Notes: a model not told the origin generated them from the sequence alone. DNA of 64,000 bases from Sphingomonas kyeonggiensis (GCF_030812785.1 NZ_JAUSTJ010000001.1:434001-498000), one strand, 5' to 3'. Positions 40,965 to 50,404 are shown, counted from the first letter of the stretch. A program made the numbers and translations.

Positions 40965-41452
40965 CCGACGACATGGAGATGCGGCGCGCGGCTGTTCACG
41001 AACACTTCCTCGCGCGCCACCGGCGACCAGGGCAGCCAGCGGAACCAGGTATAGATGGTCCGCCACTGCTCGCCTGCCGGCACCTGGAGCAAGGTCTTGT
41101 AGGGCCGCTTCGCCCTGGGCCAGTAGAACAGGTGCAGGCGGACCTCGCCGCGCACCAGCCCGTCCAGCGTGTCGACGAACCTGGCCTCCGCATCGGGATC
41201 GGCATCGAGATGGAATTCGGCGGTGAACAACTCGCTGCGGATCAGCAGCAGGTCGCGCGACCAGACCAGCTTCAGCGCGATGCGAAGACCGTATTGGACC
41301 GGCAGTTCGAGCTCGAGATAGTCCGGCCCGGCATCGGCGCCGCGCATGCGCAGGCCGTGGCGCTCGGCCAGCACCGTGAACAGCGCCCTTGCCCGCGCCA
41401 CATGCCAGTCGCTGAAATCCATGGCCCCAAGATGCGGTACCATGCCCCGCAT
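40955..41452 (-). CDS. Conserved hypothetical protein
   Basis: A 165-aa soluble protein, with the core MDFSDWHVARARALFTVLAE and later FYWPRAKRPYKTLLQVP, EQWRTIYTWFRWLPWSP. No family or function is recognised. ATGs at 41452, 41443 and 41422 are possible; the last starts the more ordered part. The 3' end overlaps the sirtuin end. Confidence 0.65.
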   Translation of the reverse strand: MRGMVPHLGAMDFSDWHVARARALFTVLAERHGLRMRGADAGPDYLELELPVQYGLRIALKLVWSRDLLLIRSELFTAEFHLDADPDAEARFVDTLDGLVRGEVRLHLFYWPRAKRPYKTLLQVPAGEQWRTIYTWFRWLPWSPVAREEVFVNSRAPHLHVVGHA

Positions 41453-41466
41453 CGCAATGGCGGGTC

Positions 41467-42123
41467 TTACCTATCCGTGCCAATTCCGCGCGCGAGCAGC
41501 TTCGCGACCGTGTCGGCGATCGCTTCGGGATCCACGTCCTCCTGCCAGACGCTGTAGCGCAGGCCCAGGAACACGTTCATCCCCATGATCGCCCAGGCAT
41601 GGATTTCGTTCACATCCTCGCGCACTTCGCCCCGCTCGGCCGCTGCCTGGAGGCGCTTGGCAATGCGCTCGGCGGTGGTCGCATAATGCATGCGGAAGCT
41701 TTCGGGATCGACGAACTCGGCCTCGTCGATGATCCGGTAGATCTCCTTGTGCTCCCGCGCGAAGCGGATGAAGGCGAGCAAGGCCGCCTGCTCCGCCGCG
41801 ATCTGGCCGCCGGTCGCGCCCTTGATCGCCGGCGCGACATGCTCGCGCACCTGCTCGCTCATGTCGCGGACCAGCGCGCGGAACACGTCGTCCTTCGAAT
41901 CGAAATAGGTGTAGAAGCTGCCCAGCGCGACGCCCGCCCGGCGGGTGATCCCGCTGATCGAGCCTTCGTGGAACCCCTTGGCGCCGAATTCCTCGGCCGC
42001 AGCATCGAGGATCAGGCGCAGCGTGCGCCGCCCGCGCGCGGTGCGCGGCTCCTTGCCCGCGCTCGCGGCTTCGCTGCCCTGCAGGTCCGATGCTGTGGCG
42101 TTCATGCCACGGACCCTAACCAT
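41467..42123 (-). CDS. TetR/AcrR family transcriptional regulator
   Basis: A 218-aa protein. The N-terminal helix-turn-helix (RRTLRLILDAAAEEFGAKGF, SISGITRRAGVALGSFYTYF) is typical of TetR; the C-terminal ligand domain is helical. GGGGGAG just upstream supports ATG 42123. It is divergent from the TonB receptor, and overlapping inverted repeats lie in the 112-bp gap, so it probably represses that receptor and the MFS gene and may regulate itself. Confidence 0.92.
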   Translation of the reverse strand: MVRVRGMNATASDLQGSEAASAGKEPRTARGRRTLRLILDAAAEEFGAKGFHEGSISGITRRAGVALGSFYTYFDSKDDVFRALVRDMSEQVREHVAPAIKGATGGQIAAEQAALLAFIRFAREHKEIYRIIDEAEFVDPESFRMHYATTAERIAKRLQAAAERGEVREDVNEIHAWAIMGMNVFLGLRYSVWQEDVDPEAIADTVAKLLARGIGTDR

Positions 42124-42142
42124 TGCATCTCCCCCTGTCGAT

Positions 42143-42169
42143 CCAAGTTGAAACTTGGTTCAGGTTTCA
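42143..42169. promoter_or_regulatory. Overlapping inverted repeats: putative TetR operator
   Basis: CCAAGTTGAAACTTGG (42143-42158) is a palindrome with 7-bp perfect arms. It overlaps a second inverted repeat TGAAAC-9-GTTTCA (42149-42169). They cover the -35 box and spacer of the predicted receptor promoter, as expected of a repressor site. Assignment to the adjacent TetR protein is inferred. Confidence 0.6.
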
Positions 42170-42176
42170 GTATAGG
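42148..42176 (+). promoter_or_regulatory. Predicted promoter of the TonB-receptor gene
   Basis: TTGAAA (42148-42153), a 17-nt spacer and TATAGG (42171-42176) match a sigma-70-type promoter, placing the start about 50 nt before ATG 42236. The operator-like palindromes overlap it. Confidence 0.5.
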
Positions 42177-42235
42177 CTCGGGCAACAAGGTGCAACCCGC
42201 GATCAACGACGGGTTCGAGGAGAGGGGATAACTGC

Positions 42236-44584
42236 ATGTCACGCCTGAATTGCGCGCGTTCGATTCTGTTCGCGGGCGCTGCCCTTGCTGCAATCACCGC
42301 CGCCCCTGCCATGGCGCAGGATGCTGCCTCCGCCGCTCCGGAAGCGCAGGACAGCGCGCTTGCCGACAGCGGCGAGATCGTCGTCACGGCCCGCCGTCGC
42401 GAAGAGAAGCTGCTCGACGTGCCGACCGCGGTGACCGCGCTCACCTCGGCCCAGCTCAACCAGGCCGGCGCCGTCGACCTGACCGACCTGCAGATCGCCT
42501 CGCCCAACACCACGCTCAAGGACGCGCGCGGCACCAACTCGACGCTCGCCGCCTTCATCCGCGGCGTCGGTCAGCAGGATCCGGTTCCCGGCTTCGAAGC
42601 GGGCATCGGCATCTATCTCGACGACGTCTATCTCAACCGTCCCCAGGCGGCGGTGCTCGATATCTATGACGTCGAGCGGATCGAAGTGCTGCGCGGGCCG
42701 CAGGGCACGCTCTATGGCCGCAACACGATCGGCGGCGCGGTGAAGTACGTCACCAAGAAGCTCGAGGATCGCCCGACCCTGTCGGTCCGCGGCAATTACG
42801 GCTCGTACAACCAGGCGGACGTGATCGTCAGCGCCTCCACTCCGATCGGCTCGATGCTCAAGTTCGGCATCTCGGGCGCCAGGCTGACCCGCGACGGCTT
42901 TGGCGAGAACAAGAATCTCGGCATCGAGAACTACAACAAGAATGTCTGGGCCGGCCGCGCCACGCTCGAGTTCGAGACGCCCGACGAGAAGATGTCGGTG
43001 CGGATCACCGGCGACTACACCCATGACAAGTCGAACGCCCGCAACGGCCACCGCCTGTTCCCTGGCCTGCTGACCGGATCGCCGGTGCTGTCCAACGTCT
43101 TCGACACCAATGCCGGGCTCAACAGCCCGAAGAACAATGTCGAGGCGGGCGGCATCTCGATGACGATCAACGCCGATGTCAGCGAGCATATCACGCTGCG
43201 CAGCATCAGCGCCTATCGCGAGGACACGTCCTACACCCCGATCGACTTCGATTCGACGCCCTCGGTCGATGTCGACGTGCCGGCCTACTACAAGAACAAC
43301 CAGACCAGCCAGGAATTCCAGGCGCTGGTCCATGGCAGCAAGCTCAACGGCATCCTCGGCTATTATTATCTGGGCGCCAAGGCGACGACCGGCTTCGGCG
43401 TGCTGCTGTCGACCACGCTCGCCGGCTTCAACGCCTATACCGCAGGCGATGTGCGCACCGAGACCCACTCGATCTATGGCGACTTCACCTATGACATCAC
43501 GCCGGCACTGAGCCTCACGCTCGGCGGCCGCTACACCTGGGATCAGCGCAAGTCCTATGTCTTCAAGGCCAGCTATCTCGGCCTGACCCCGGATTTCGGC
43601 GGCACCCCGATCCCGGTCGGCGCGCCTTCCACCGATTTCCGCGGCACCGCCAATTTCAAGCGCTTCACCCCGCGCGCCACGCTCAGCTTCAAGCCGAGCG
43701 CCGACCACATGGTCTATGCCTCCTATTCGGAAGGCTTCAAGGGCGGCGGCTTCGATCCGCGCGGCTCGGGCACCTCGGCGCCGATCAGCAACCCCGCCGC
43801 CGGCCGCACCTATCAGGACATCTACAATTATCTCTCCTTCGATCCGGAGACGGTGAAGAGCTATGAAATCGGCTGGAAGGGCGCGGCGTTCGACCGCCGC
43901 CTGAACTGGTCGCTCGCCGGCTTCTATTCGGACTATTCGAACGTCCAGATTCCCGGCTCGGTCGGCTGCCTGATCAACAACGTCCAGAGCTTCTGCGGCA
44001 TCACCACCAACGCCGCCAAGGCCGACATCAAGGGCGTCGAGCTCGAGACCAACGCGGTGCTGGCGCGCGGCTTTGCCGGCCCGGGCTCGAGCTTCTTCTT
44101 CAACGGCGCGGTCGGTTACATCGACGCCAAGTACAAGCGCTTCATCGGGCCGACCGGCGTGGACGTCTCGGCGGTGCGCGTGTTCCAGAACACGCCGGAC
44201 TGGACGCTGGCCGGCACGCTCGGCGCCTCGCTGCCGGTCGCCGGCGGCGATCTCAACGCCACCACCACCGTCTCCTATCGCGGCCTGACCCACCAGTTCG
44301 AGACGGCCAGCCCGTTCCTCGACCAGCCGGGCTATACCCTGCTCGACGCGCACCTGGTCTACACCTTTGGCGACGGGCGCTACTCGATCGGCATCCACGG
44401 CAAGAATCTGACCGATGTGCGCTACAAGACCGCCGGCTATCAGTATATCAACAGCCGGATCGACGGCACGCCGATCCTCACGCCTGCCGGCGGCTACACG
44501 CCGACCCTGGGCAAGGAAGGCGTCGCCACCGCCTTTTACGGCAATCCGCGCCAGATCTTCGGGTCGTTCAGCCTCAAATTCTGA
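42236..44584 (+). CDS. TonB-dependent outer-membrane receptor
   Basis: A 782-aa protein. A signal peptide ends at AMAQ-DA (about 27); a TonB-box-like EIVVTARRREE follows. The plug domain has VERIEVLRGPQGTLYGRNTIGGAV, then a 22-strand-type barrel ends in the aromatic C-terminus SLKF. It imports an unknown bulky substrate using TonB energy. A strong purine-rich ribosome site (GAGGAGAGGGG) precedes ATG 42236. The neighbouring TetR and MFS genes suggest a regulated uptake unit. Confidence 0.95.
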   Translation: MSRLNCARSILFAGAALAAITAAPAMAQDAASAAPEAQDSALADSGEIVVTARRREEKLLDVPTAVTALTSAQLNQAGAVDLTDLQIASPNTTLKDARGTNSTLAAFIRGVGQQDPVPGFEAGIGIYLDDVYLNRPQAAVLDIYDVERIEVLRGPQGTLYGRNTIGGAVKYVTKKLEDRPTLSVRGNYGSYNQADVIVSASTPIGSMLKFGISGARLTRDGFGENKNLGIENYNKNVWAGRATLEFETPDEKMSVRITGDYTHDKSNARNGHRLFPGLLTGSPVLSNVFDTNAGLNSPKNNVEAGGISMTINADVSEHITLRSISAYREDTSYTPIDFDSTPSVDVDVPAYYKNNQTSQEFQALVHGSKLNGILGYYYLGAKATTGFGVLLSTTLAGFNAYTAGDVRTETHSIYGDFTYDITPALSLTLGGRYTWDQRKSYVFKASYLGLTPDFGGTPIPVGAPSTDFRGTANFKRFTPRATLSFKPSADHMVYASYSEGFKGGGFDPRGSGTSAPISNPAAGRTYQDIYNYLSFDPETVKSYEIGWKGAAFDRRLNWSLAGFYSDYSNVQIPGSVGCLINNVQSFCGITTNAAKADIKGVELETNAVLARGFAGPGSSFFFNGAVGYIDAKYKRFIGPTGVDVSAVRVFQNTPDWTLAGTLGASLPVAGGDLNATTTVSYRGLTHQFETASPFLDQPGYTLLDAHLVYTFGDGRYSIGIHGKNLTDVRYKTAGYQYINSRIDGTPILTPAGGYTPTLGKEGVATAFYGNPRQIFGSFSLKF

Positions 44585-44610
44585 GTACGCTGCACTGCAC
44601 CTAAATTCCG

Positions 44611-44642
44611 GAGTCGGACGTCCCTTGACGTCCGGCTCTTTT
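44611..44642 (+). terminator. Hairpin with T tract after the TonB receptor
   Basis: GAGTCGGACGT (44611-44621) pairs with ACGTCCGGCTC (44628-44638) with one G-U pair and a 6-nt loop, followed by TTTT. It should at least reduce readthrough into the MFS gene. Confidence 0.7.
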
Positions 44643-44659
44643 GATGCCGAGGTATGGTA

Positions 44660-45922
44660 ATGAACGCTTCCGCCGCATCCCCCGCCAGCCGCCCCGGCTA
44701 TCCTGGTCTCGTGCTGGCGATGCTGCTGCTCGTCTACACCTTCAACTTCCTCGACCGGCAGATCCTCGGCATCCTCGCCAAGCCGATCATGGAAGATCTG
44801 CAGCTCACCAAGACCGAGTTCGGCGCAATCGGCGGGCTGGCCTTCGCGGTGCTCTATTCGGTGCTGGGCGTGCCGCTTGCCTATCTCGCCGACCGGACCA
44901 GCCGCTCGGGCGTGATCGCCGGCGCGCTGGCGGTGTGGAGCCTGTTCACCGGGCTGTGCGGCCTGGCGACCGGCTATTGGCAGCTCTTCCTGTTCCGCCT
45001 CGGCGTCGGCGTCGGCGAGGCGGGCGGCGTCGCACCGTCCTATGCGGTGATCAGCGACTATTTCCCGCCGGAGCGCCGCGCCCGCGCCCTCGCCATCTAT
45101 TCACTCGGCATCCCGATCGGCCTGGCGCTCGGCACGTTGCTCGGCGCCTATATCGCGGCTCTGGTCGACTGGCGTGCGGCGTTCATCACCATGGGCGTGA
45201 TCGGCATCCTGATCGCGCCGGTATTCCGCTGGGTGGTCCGCGACGTGCCGCGCCCCGCCGTCGCCAAGGGCGAGACCACGCCGGTCAGCGCGGTGTTCGG
45301 CATCCTCGCGCGCAAGCCCGGCTTCTGGCTGCTCGCCTTCGGCGCCTCGTGCAGCTCGCTGTGCGGCTATGGCCTGGCGCTGTGGACCCCGCTGGTGCTG
45401 ATGGGCAATTTCGGCTTCGACCTGGTGACCACCGGCCAGTTCATGGCCTCGCTGCTGCTGATCGGCGGCACCGCCGGCGTGTTCGCCGGCGGCTGGTTCG
45501 CCGACCGGCTCGGCAAGGGCGACCGCGCCTGGTACGCCTGGCTGCCCGCCATCGCATGGCTGGTCACTGCGCCCCTGTTCGCGATCGGCTTCCTGACGCC
45601 CAATCCGTGGATCGCCTGGCCGCTGCTGATCATCCCCAACGGGCTCAACATCCTGTGGCTCGGCCCGGTGACCACCGCCGTGCAGCACATGGTACCGCAG
45701 CACATGCGCGCCACCGCATCGGGCAGCTTCCTGCTGATCAACAACCTGATCGGCATGGGGCTCGGCCCGCTGCTGATGGGCTTCCTGTCCGAGGAACTGA
45801 AGACCAGCTACGGCGCCGACGCGCTGCGCTACGGCGCGGTATTCTGCCTGGGCTTCTATGTAATTGCCGGCATTCTTGCGCTGCTCGCCGCCCGGCACGT
45901 GCGCAAGGGCTGGGTCGACTGA
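44660..45922 (+). CDS. Major facilitator superfamily transporter
   Basis: A 420-aa protein with 12 hydrophobic segments, FNFLDRQILGILAKPIMEDL after helix 1, and the MFS motif-like LADRTSRSG between helices 2 and 3. It resembles the sugar/organic-anion (ACS, 'spinster'-like) branch. ATG 44660 is preferred over 44654 since the GAGG at 44649-44652 is 7 nt from it. It lies behind the TonB receptor and probably takes the same substrate across the inner membrane. Confidence 0.9.
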   Translation: MNASAASPASRPGYPGLVLAMLLLVYTFNFLDRQILGILAKPIMEDLQLTKTEFGAIGGLAFAVLYSVLGVPLAYLADRTSRSGVIAGALAVWSLFTGLCGLATGYWQLFLFRLGVGVGEAGGVAPSYAVISDYFPPERRARALAIYSLGIPIGLALGTLLGAYIAALVDWRAAFITMGVIGILIAPVFRWVVRDVPRPAVAKGETTPVSAVFGILARKPGFWLLAFGASCSSLCGYGLALWTPLVLMGNFGFDLVTTGQFMASLLLIGGTAGVFAGGWFADRLGKGDRAWYAWLPAIAWLVTAPLFAIGFLTPNPWIAWPLLIIPNGLNILWLGPVTTAVQHMVPQHMRATASGSFLLINNLIGMGLGPLLMGFLSEELKTSYGADALRYGAVFCLGFYVIAGILALLAARHVRKGWVD

Positions 45923-46024
45923 GCCACCCTAGGTAGTTTTCCGACTCGGCGCTTTCCTGAATCGCGCAGATTCCGAATTTGCACGATCATGCAAATGCGT
46001 TCCGAGGGGATGCCTTTACGGGAC

Positions 46025-46052
46025 GGCCGGGCGGGGATGGGACCGCCCGGCC
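46025..46052. terminator. Strong GC hairpin between converging genes
   Basis: GGCCGGGCGG (46025-46034) pairs perfectly with CCGCCCGGCC (46043-46052) around an 8-nt loop, between the converging MFS and prfC stops. No T tract follows on either strand, so the terminator call is tentative. Confidence 0.4.
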
Positions 46053-46076
46053 ACCCCCGCCAGAAAGCAAAGAGCC

Positions 46077-47645
46077 TCAACGCTCCCGCGTCGCCGCGAA
46101 CTTCACCTTCGAATAGCGATCGGCGACATAGCCGACCTCCCAGTTCGACTTGGCCATGAACACCGGGTTCCCGTCACGGTCCTTGGCCATCGCGCCGCGG
46201 TTGAGCGACATGAACTCGGCCAGGTCCTTGGGATCCTCCGCCGTGATCCAGCGCGCCGTCTCGAACGGCGCCACTTCCAGCCCCGCCGCAACCTTGTACT
46301 CGGCATCGAGCCGGCTGAGCAGCACGTCGAGCTGCAGCTGGCCGACCACGCCGATGATCCAGTTCGATCCGATCTCCGGATAGAAGACCTGGGTCACGCC
46401 TTCCTCGGCCATGTCGTCCAGCGCCTTGCGCAGCTGCTTGGTCTTGGTCGGATCCTTGAGCGCGACGCGGCGCAGGATCTCGGGCGCGAAGTTGGGCAAG
46501 CCGGTGAAGCGCACATCGGCCTTCTCGCTCAGCGTATCGCCGACACGCAGCACGCCGTGGTTCGGAATGCCGATGATGTCGCCGGGGAAGGCCTCGTCGG
46601 CCAGCTCGCGCTCGCGGGCGAAGAACAGGATCGGCGAGTGGATCGCGATCGGCTTGCCATGCCCGGTCGGGGTCAGCTTCATGCCACGCTTGAAGGTGCC
46701 CGAGACCAGCCGCATGAACGCGATGCGGTCGCGGTGGTTGGGATCCATGTTCGCCTGGACCTTGAACACGAAGCCGGTGACCTGCCCGGCATCGGGCGAA
46801 ACCGGCGCCGGCTCGGCGGGCAGCGCATGCGGCGGCGGCGCATGCGTCGCGATCGCCTCGATCAGCGAATCGACGCCGAACTCCTTGAGCGCCGATCCGA
46901 AATAGACCGGAGTGAGGTCGCCGTGGCGATAGGCCTCGCCGTCGAACGCCGGATAGCCGGCCTGGGCCAGCTCGACATCCTCGCGCAGCTTGGCGAGATT
47001 CTCTGCCGAGATGATTTCATCCAGTTGCGGATCGTCGATGCCGCTGGTCTGCACCACCTTGCCATGGAATTCGCGGCTGTCGCCCTCGGGCAGCAGCAGG
47101 CGGTTGGTGGCGAGGTCGAAGATGCCCTCGAAGGTGCCGCCCATGCCCACCGGCCAGGTCATCGGGCACACGTCGAGCGCGAGCAGATCGGCGATCTCGT
47201 CGAGCGTCTCGAACACGTGCCGGCCTTCGCGATCGACCTTGTTGACGAAGGTGATGATCGGCACGTTGCGCAGCCGGCAGACCTCGAACAGCTTGCGCGT
47301 CTGGCTCTCGATGCCCTTGGCGACGTCGATCACCATCACCGCCGAATCGACCGCCGTGAGCGTGCGATAGGTATCTTCCGAGAAGTCCTCGTGGCCCGGC
47401 GTATCGAGCAGGTTGAAGGTCACGCCGCCCCGCTCGAAGGTCATCACCGAGCTGGTCACCGAGATGCCGCGCTGCTGCTCGATCTTCATCCAGTCCGAGC
47501 GCGCGCGCCGCGCCTGCCCGCGCGCCTTCACTTCGCCGGCAAGATGGATCGCGCCGCCGAACAGCAGCAGCTTTTCGGTCAGCGTGGTCTTGCCCGCGTC
47601 GGGGTGCGAGATGATGGCGAAGGTACGGCGGTCTGAAACTGGCAT
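46077..47645 (-). CDS. prfC: Peptide chain release factor 3
   Basis: A 522-aa translational GTPase. G1 HPDAGKTTLTEK, the switch segment QQRGISVTSSVM, G3 DTPGHEDFSEDTYRTL, G4 NKVDREGR, and a C-terminal domain IGVVGQLQLDVL. It recycles RF1/RF2 from the ribosome after peptide release. The length is normal for the family. ATG 47645 begins the expected MPVSDRRTFAIISHPDAG. Confidence 0.97.
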   Translation of the reverse strand: MPVSDRRTFAIISHPDAGKTTLTEKLLLFGGAIHLAGEVKARGQARRARSDWMKIEQQRGISVTSSVMTFERGGVTFNLLDTPGHEDFSEDTYRTLTAVDSAVMVIDVAKGIESQTRKLFEVCRLRNVPIITFVNKVDREGRHVFETLDEIADLLALDVCPMTWPVGMGGTFEGIFDLATNRLLLPEGDSREFHGKVVQTSGIDDPQLDEIISAENLAKLREDVELAQAGYPAFDGEAYRHGDLTPVYFGSALKEFGVDSLIEAIATHAPPPHALPAEPAPVSPDAGQVTGFVFKVQANMDPNHRDRIAFMRLVSGTFKRGMKLTPTGHGKPIAIHSPILFFARERELADEAFPGDIIGIPNHGVLRVGDTLSEKADVRFTGLPNFAPEILRRVALKDPTKTKQLRKALDDMAEEGVTQVFYPEIGSNWIIGVVGQLQLDVLLSRLDAEYKVAAGLEVAPFETARWITAEDPKDLAEFMSLNRGAMAKDRDGNPVFMAKSNWEVGYVADRYSKVKFAATRER

Positions 47646-47663
47646 GGTGGCGCGCCCTTTAGA

Positions 47664-47707
47664 GCATCGCAGCGAAAAGTGGGAACCGGTTTTCGCGTCC
47701 GCGATGC
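47664..47707. repeat. Interspersed palindromic repeat (GCGAAAA...TTTTCGC type)
   Basis: GCATCGC/GCGATGC outer arms (47664-47670, 47701-47707) and GCGAAAA/TTTTCGC inner arms (47672-47678, 47690-47696) enclose GTGGGAACCGG. From memory this is a dispersed palindrome common in alphaproteobacteria. It lies between prfC and the mutarotase gene. Confidence 0.65.
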
Positions 47708-47725
47708 GTCAACCAAAGACGCGCC

Positions 47726-48604
47726 TCAATCGGCCAGCGTCACTCGCATCGTGAAGGTCTTCGCTTCGCCCGGTGCAAAGCGCTGCATCAGCGGCTTGTC
47801 CCAGATCTCGCCCTCGAACCCATAGGGGTCCGCGATCCCGTGCCAGGGCTCGATGCACAGATAGCTGGCACCCGGCTTCATCCACAGCCCCAGCGCCGGC
47901 GTGTCGGGAAAGTCGCAGACCAGCTGCGGTCCGCCCAGCGCACCATAGCGAAGCGACTGGCTGCGCACCGGATTCCACACCAGCGCATCGCGTTCGAACA
48001 GCTCGTCATACAGCTCGAGCACCCGGCCATCGACCGGGCTCTCCCAGCCTTCCGCATCCATCCAGCCGCCCTTGACGATCGCCGCCAGCTCGCCCGGCTC
48101 CTGGTCCGCGAAGACGATCTGGTGCTCCTCCTTCGCCGCGCCATAGGGCAGCGGCCAGGCAAAGGCGGGGTGGAAGCCGAAGCTCGCCGGCATGTCGGCA
48201 TCGCCAGTGTTGGTGACTTTGATGTCCATCGAAAGCGTCGCGTCGCTGAGCGAGAAGGCCGCATCGAGCGTAAAAGCGAAGGGATAGACCGCGCGCGTCG
48301 CGTCATTGTCGACCAGCCGCAGCACCACCCGGTCCGCCGACTGCTCGACCAGCACGAAGTCCTGCTTCCGCGCAAAGCCGTGCTGGGGCAGCGCATAGGT
48401 CTTGCCGTCCAGCCGATACGCATCGTCCATCAGCCGCCCGACGATCGGGAAGAGCAAAGGCGCACGTCCCGTCCAGAAGGCCGGATCGGCGTCGGTCATC
48501 AGCTCGCGCCCCTCGGCATCGGTGAGCGACGACAGCTCGGCCCCGAAGGGATTGATCGCCGCGCCCAGTTCGTCCGACGCAATGCGAATCCAATTGTCAG
48601 CCAC
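47726..48604 (-). CDS. Aldose 1-epimerase family protein
   Basis: A 292-aa protein with a galactose mutarotase-like fold: INPFGAELSSLTDAEGRELM, FPIVGRL, LPQHGFARKQDF, MPASFGFHPAFAWPLP and the C-terminal CIEPWHGIADP with a catalytic-type Glu. The HGFAR and FGFHPAF wording is that of YihR/LacX-like members. The substrate is a sugar or sugar phosphate; which one cannot be told from sequence. Confidence 0.9.
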   Translation of the reverse strand: MADNWIRIASDELGAAINPFGAELSSLTDAEGRELMTDADPAFWTGRAPLLFPIVGRLMDDAYRLDGKTYALPQHGFARKQDFVLVEQSADRVVLRLVDNDATRAVYPFAFTLDAAFSLSDATLSMDIKVTNTGDADMPASFGFHPAFAWPLPYGAAKEEHQIVFADQEPGELAAIVKGGWMDAEGWESPVDGRVLELYDELFERDALVWNPVRSQSLRYGALGGPQLVCDFPDTPALGLWMKPGASYLCIEPWHGIADPYGFEGEIWDKPLMQRFAPGEAKTFTMRVTLAD

Positions 48605-48709
48605 GCTTGCCCTCCGGTCCTGCCACCCTATCTGCCGCTAGCACGGCGCCAGCGTCGGCAACAATCTGCGGCGCGGCGATCGGTCGCGCGGGTCCAACGG
48701 AGCAGCTTC

Positions 48710-49582
48710 ATGGAAATCGGCGTCATCGGTCTCGGCCATATGGGCATCGGCATTGCCCGCAACATCGCCAAGGCGGGGCACCGGCTGACCGTATGGAACC
48801 GCGATCCCGCCAAGGCCGACGCGCTGGTCGCCGAAGGCGCCGTCCGTGCCGCCAGCCCCGCCGAGGCCGCGCGGGGCGATGTGGTCGTGACCATGCTCGC
48901 CAACGACGCGGCGGTGGAAGCGGTGACCTTTGGCGAGAAGGGCATCCTGACGGCGAAGTCCCCGGCGATCCACGTCTCGATGAGCACCATCGCCCCCACT
49001 TTGGTCACCCGGCTCGATGCGGCGCATCGCGAGGCAGGCATGCGCTTCCTCTCCGCGCCGGTGTTCGGCCGGCCCGATGTCGCCGCGGCAGGCGCGCTCA
49101 ACATCGTGGCGGCGGGCGATGCCGACCTCATCGCCGCCTGCCAGCCGCTGTTCGAGGCGATCGGCCAGCGCGTCTTCCCGGTCGGCGACCGCCCGGAGCA
49201 GGCGAACATCGTCAAGCTCTCGGGCAATTTCATGATCCTCGCCGCGGTCGAGAGCTTCGCCGAGGCGATGGCGCTGGGCGAGAAGAACGGCGTCGCCCCG
49301 GCCACTTTCGTCGAAGTGATGACCGAGACCTTGTTCGGCGGCCGCAGCCACCGCGTCTATGGCGAGATCCTCGCCGAGCAGCGCTTCCGCCCGGCGGGCT
49401 TCACCGCGCCGCTCGGCCTCAAGGACATGAACCTGGTCTCGGCCTTGGCCAATGACAGCCGCGTGCCGATGCCGCTGCTCGGCGTGATCCGCGACCATCT
49501 GCTCAGCGCGATGGCGCGCGAAGGCGAGGATCTCGACTGGTCCGGCCTCGCGCTGGCGGTGCGGGCGGACGCGGGGCTCTAA
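48710..49582 (+). CDS. NAD(P)-dependent 3-hydroxyisobutyrate dehydrogenase-like oxidoreductase
   Basis: A 290-aa protein. MEIGVIGLGHMGIGIARNIA (Rossmann), VTVWNRDPAK-like coenzyme segment (LTVWNRDPAKADAL), VVVTMLANDAAVE, and the beta-hydroxyacid catalytic region NIVKLSGNFMILAAVESFAE with the conserved Lys. Members reduce or oxidise short beta-hydroxy acids. GGAG at 48699-48702 supports ATG 48710. Confidence 0.9.
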   Translation: MEIGVIGLGHMGIGIARNIAKAGHRLTVWNRDPAKADALVAEGAVRAASPAEAARGDVVVTMLANDAAVEAVTFGEKGILTAKSPAIHVSMSTIAPTLVTRLDAAHREAGMRFLSAPVFGRPDVAAAGALNIVAAGDADLIAACQPLFEAIGQRVFPVGDRPEQANIVKLSGNFMILAAVESFAEAMALGEKNGVAPATFVEVMTETLFGGRSHRVYGEILAEQRFRPAGFTAPLGLKDMNLVSALANDSRVPMPLLGVIRDHLLSAMAREGEDLDWSGLALAVRADAGL

Positions 49583-49599
49583 GGTCTCGCCCCGCTTCC

Positions 49600-49628
49600 A
49601 ACTCCCCTCCCTGCACGGGAGGGGAGTT
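49600..49628. terminator. Bidirectional hairpin between converging genes
   Basis: AACTCCCCTCCC (49600-49611) pairs perfectly with GGGAGGGGAGTT (49617-49628) around TGCAC, between the oxidoreductase stop and the SDR stop. The A and T ends let it serve either strand. Confidence 0.6.
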
Positions 49629-49652
49629 TGAAGGCCAATTCGGCCTAGCAAT

Positions 49653-50387
49653 TCACCCCTCGCGGTGCACCGCAAAGGCCTGCCAGCTCTGGTTGACCGG
49701 CATCAGCTCGAGGCTGTTGATGTTCAGGTGCGGCGGCAGGGTCGCCACCCACAGGATCGTCTCGGCGATGTCCTCGGCGGTCATCGGGTTCACGCCGCCA
49801 TAGAGCTTGTCGGAGACTTCCTGGCTGCCGGTGCGCACCAGGGTGAACTCGGTCTCGACCATGCCGGGCTCGATCGAAGTGACGCGCACCCCGGTGCCGT
49901 GCAGGTCGGCGCGCAGGTCGAGGCTGAGCTGGCGGACGAACGCCTTGGTCGCCGCATAGACGTTGCCGCCCGGATAGGGATATTTCGCCGCCACCGACGA
50001 CAGGTTGATGATCGCGCCCTTGCGCGCGACCAGCATCGGCAGCAGCTTGTGGGTGATCGAGACGAGCGACGTCACGTTGGTGTCTATCATCGTCTTCCAG
50101 TTGGAGAGCGACGCCTCCTGCGCCGGCTCCAGCCCGAGCGCGAGCCCGGCATTGTTCACCAGCAGGTCGATCTCGCGGAAGTCCTCGGGCAGCGAATCGA
50201 GCGCCGCGTCACGCGCCGCCTCGTCGCGGATGTCGAAGGCGAGGGTACGGACAGTGTCGCGCTCCAGCGTCGCCAGCCGCTCGGCGCGCCGCCCGGTGGC
50301 GACGACGTTCCACCCGGCATCGGCAAAGGCATGGACGCAGGCCTCGCCGATCCCTGCAGTTGCGCCGGTGATGAGTGCGGTGGGCAT
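49653..50387 (-). CDS. SDR-family oxidoreductase (YdfG-like)
   Basis: A 244-aa classical short-chain dehydrogenase: TGATAGIGEA (7-16), NNAGLALGLEPAQ, and catalytic Ser...Tyr-x3-Lys (NLSSVAAKYPYPGGNVYAATK). The LALGLEPAQ and NVYAATKAFV wording is like E. coli YdfG, an NADP-dependent serine/3-hydroxy acid dehydrogenase. ATG 50387. Confidence 0.92.
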   Translation of the reverse strand: MPTALITGATAGIGEACVHAFADAGWNVVATGRRAERLATLERDTVRTLAFDIRDEAARDAALDSLPEDFREIDLLVNNAGLALGLEPAQEASLSNWKTMIDTNVTSLVSITHKLLPMLVARKGAIINLSSVAAKYPYPGGNVYAATKAFVRQLSLDLRADLHGTGVRVTSIEPGMVETEFTLVRTGSQEVSDKLYGGVNPMTAEDIAETILWVATLPPHLNINSLELMPVNQSWQAFAVHREG

Positions 50388-50404
50388 GCCGATCCTCCAA
50401 GTCC

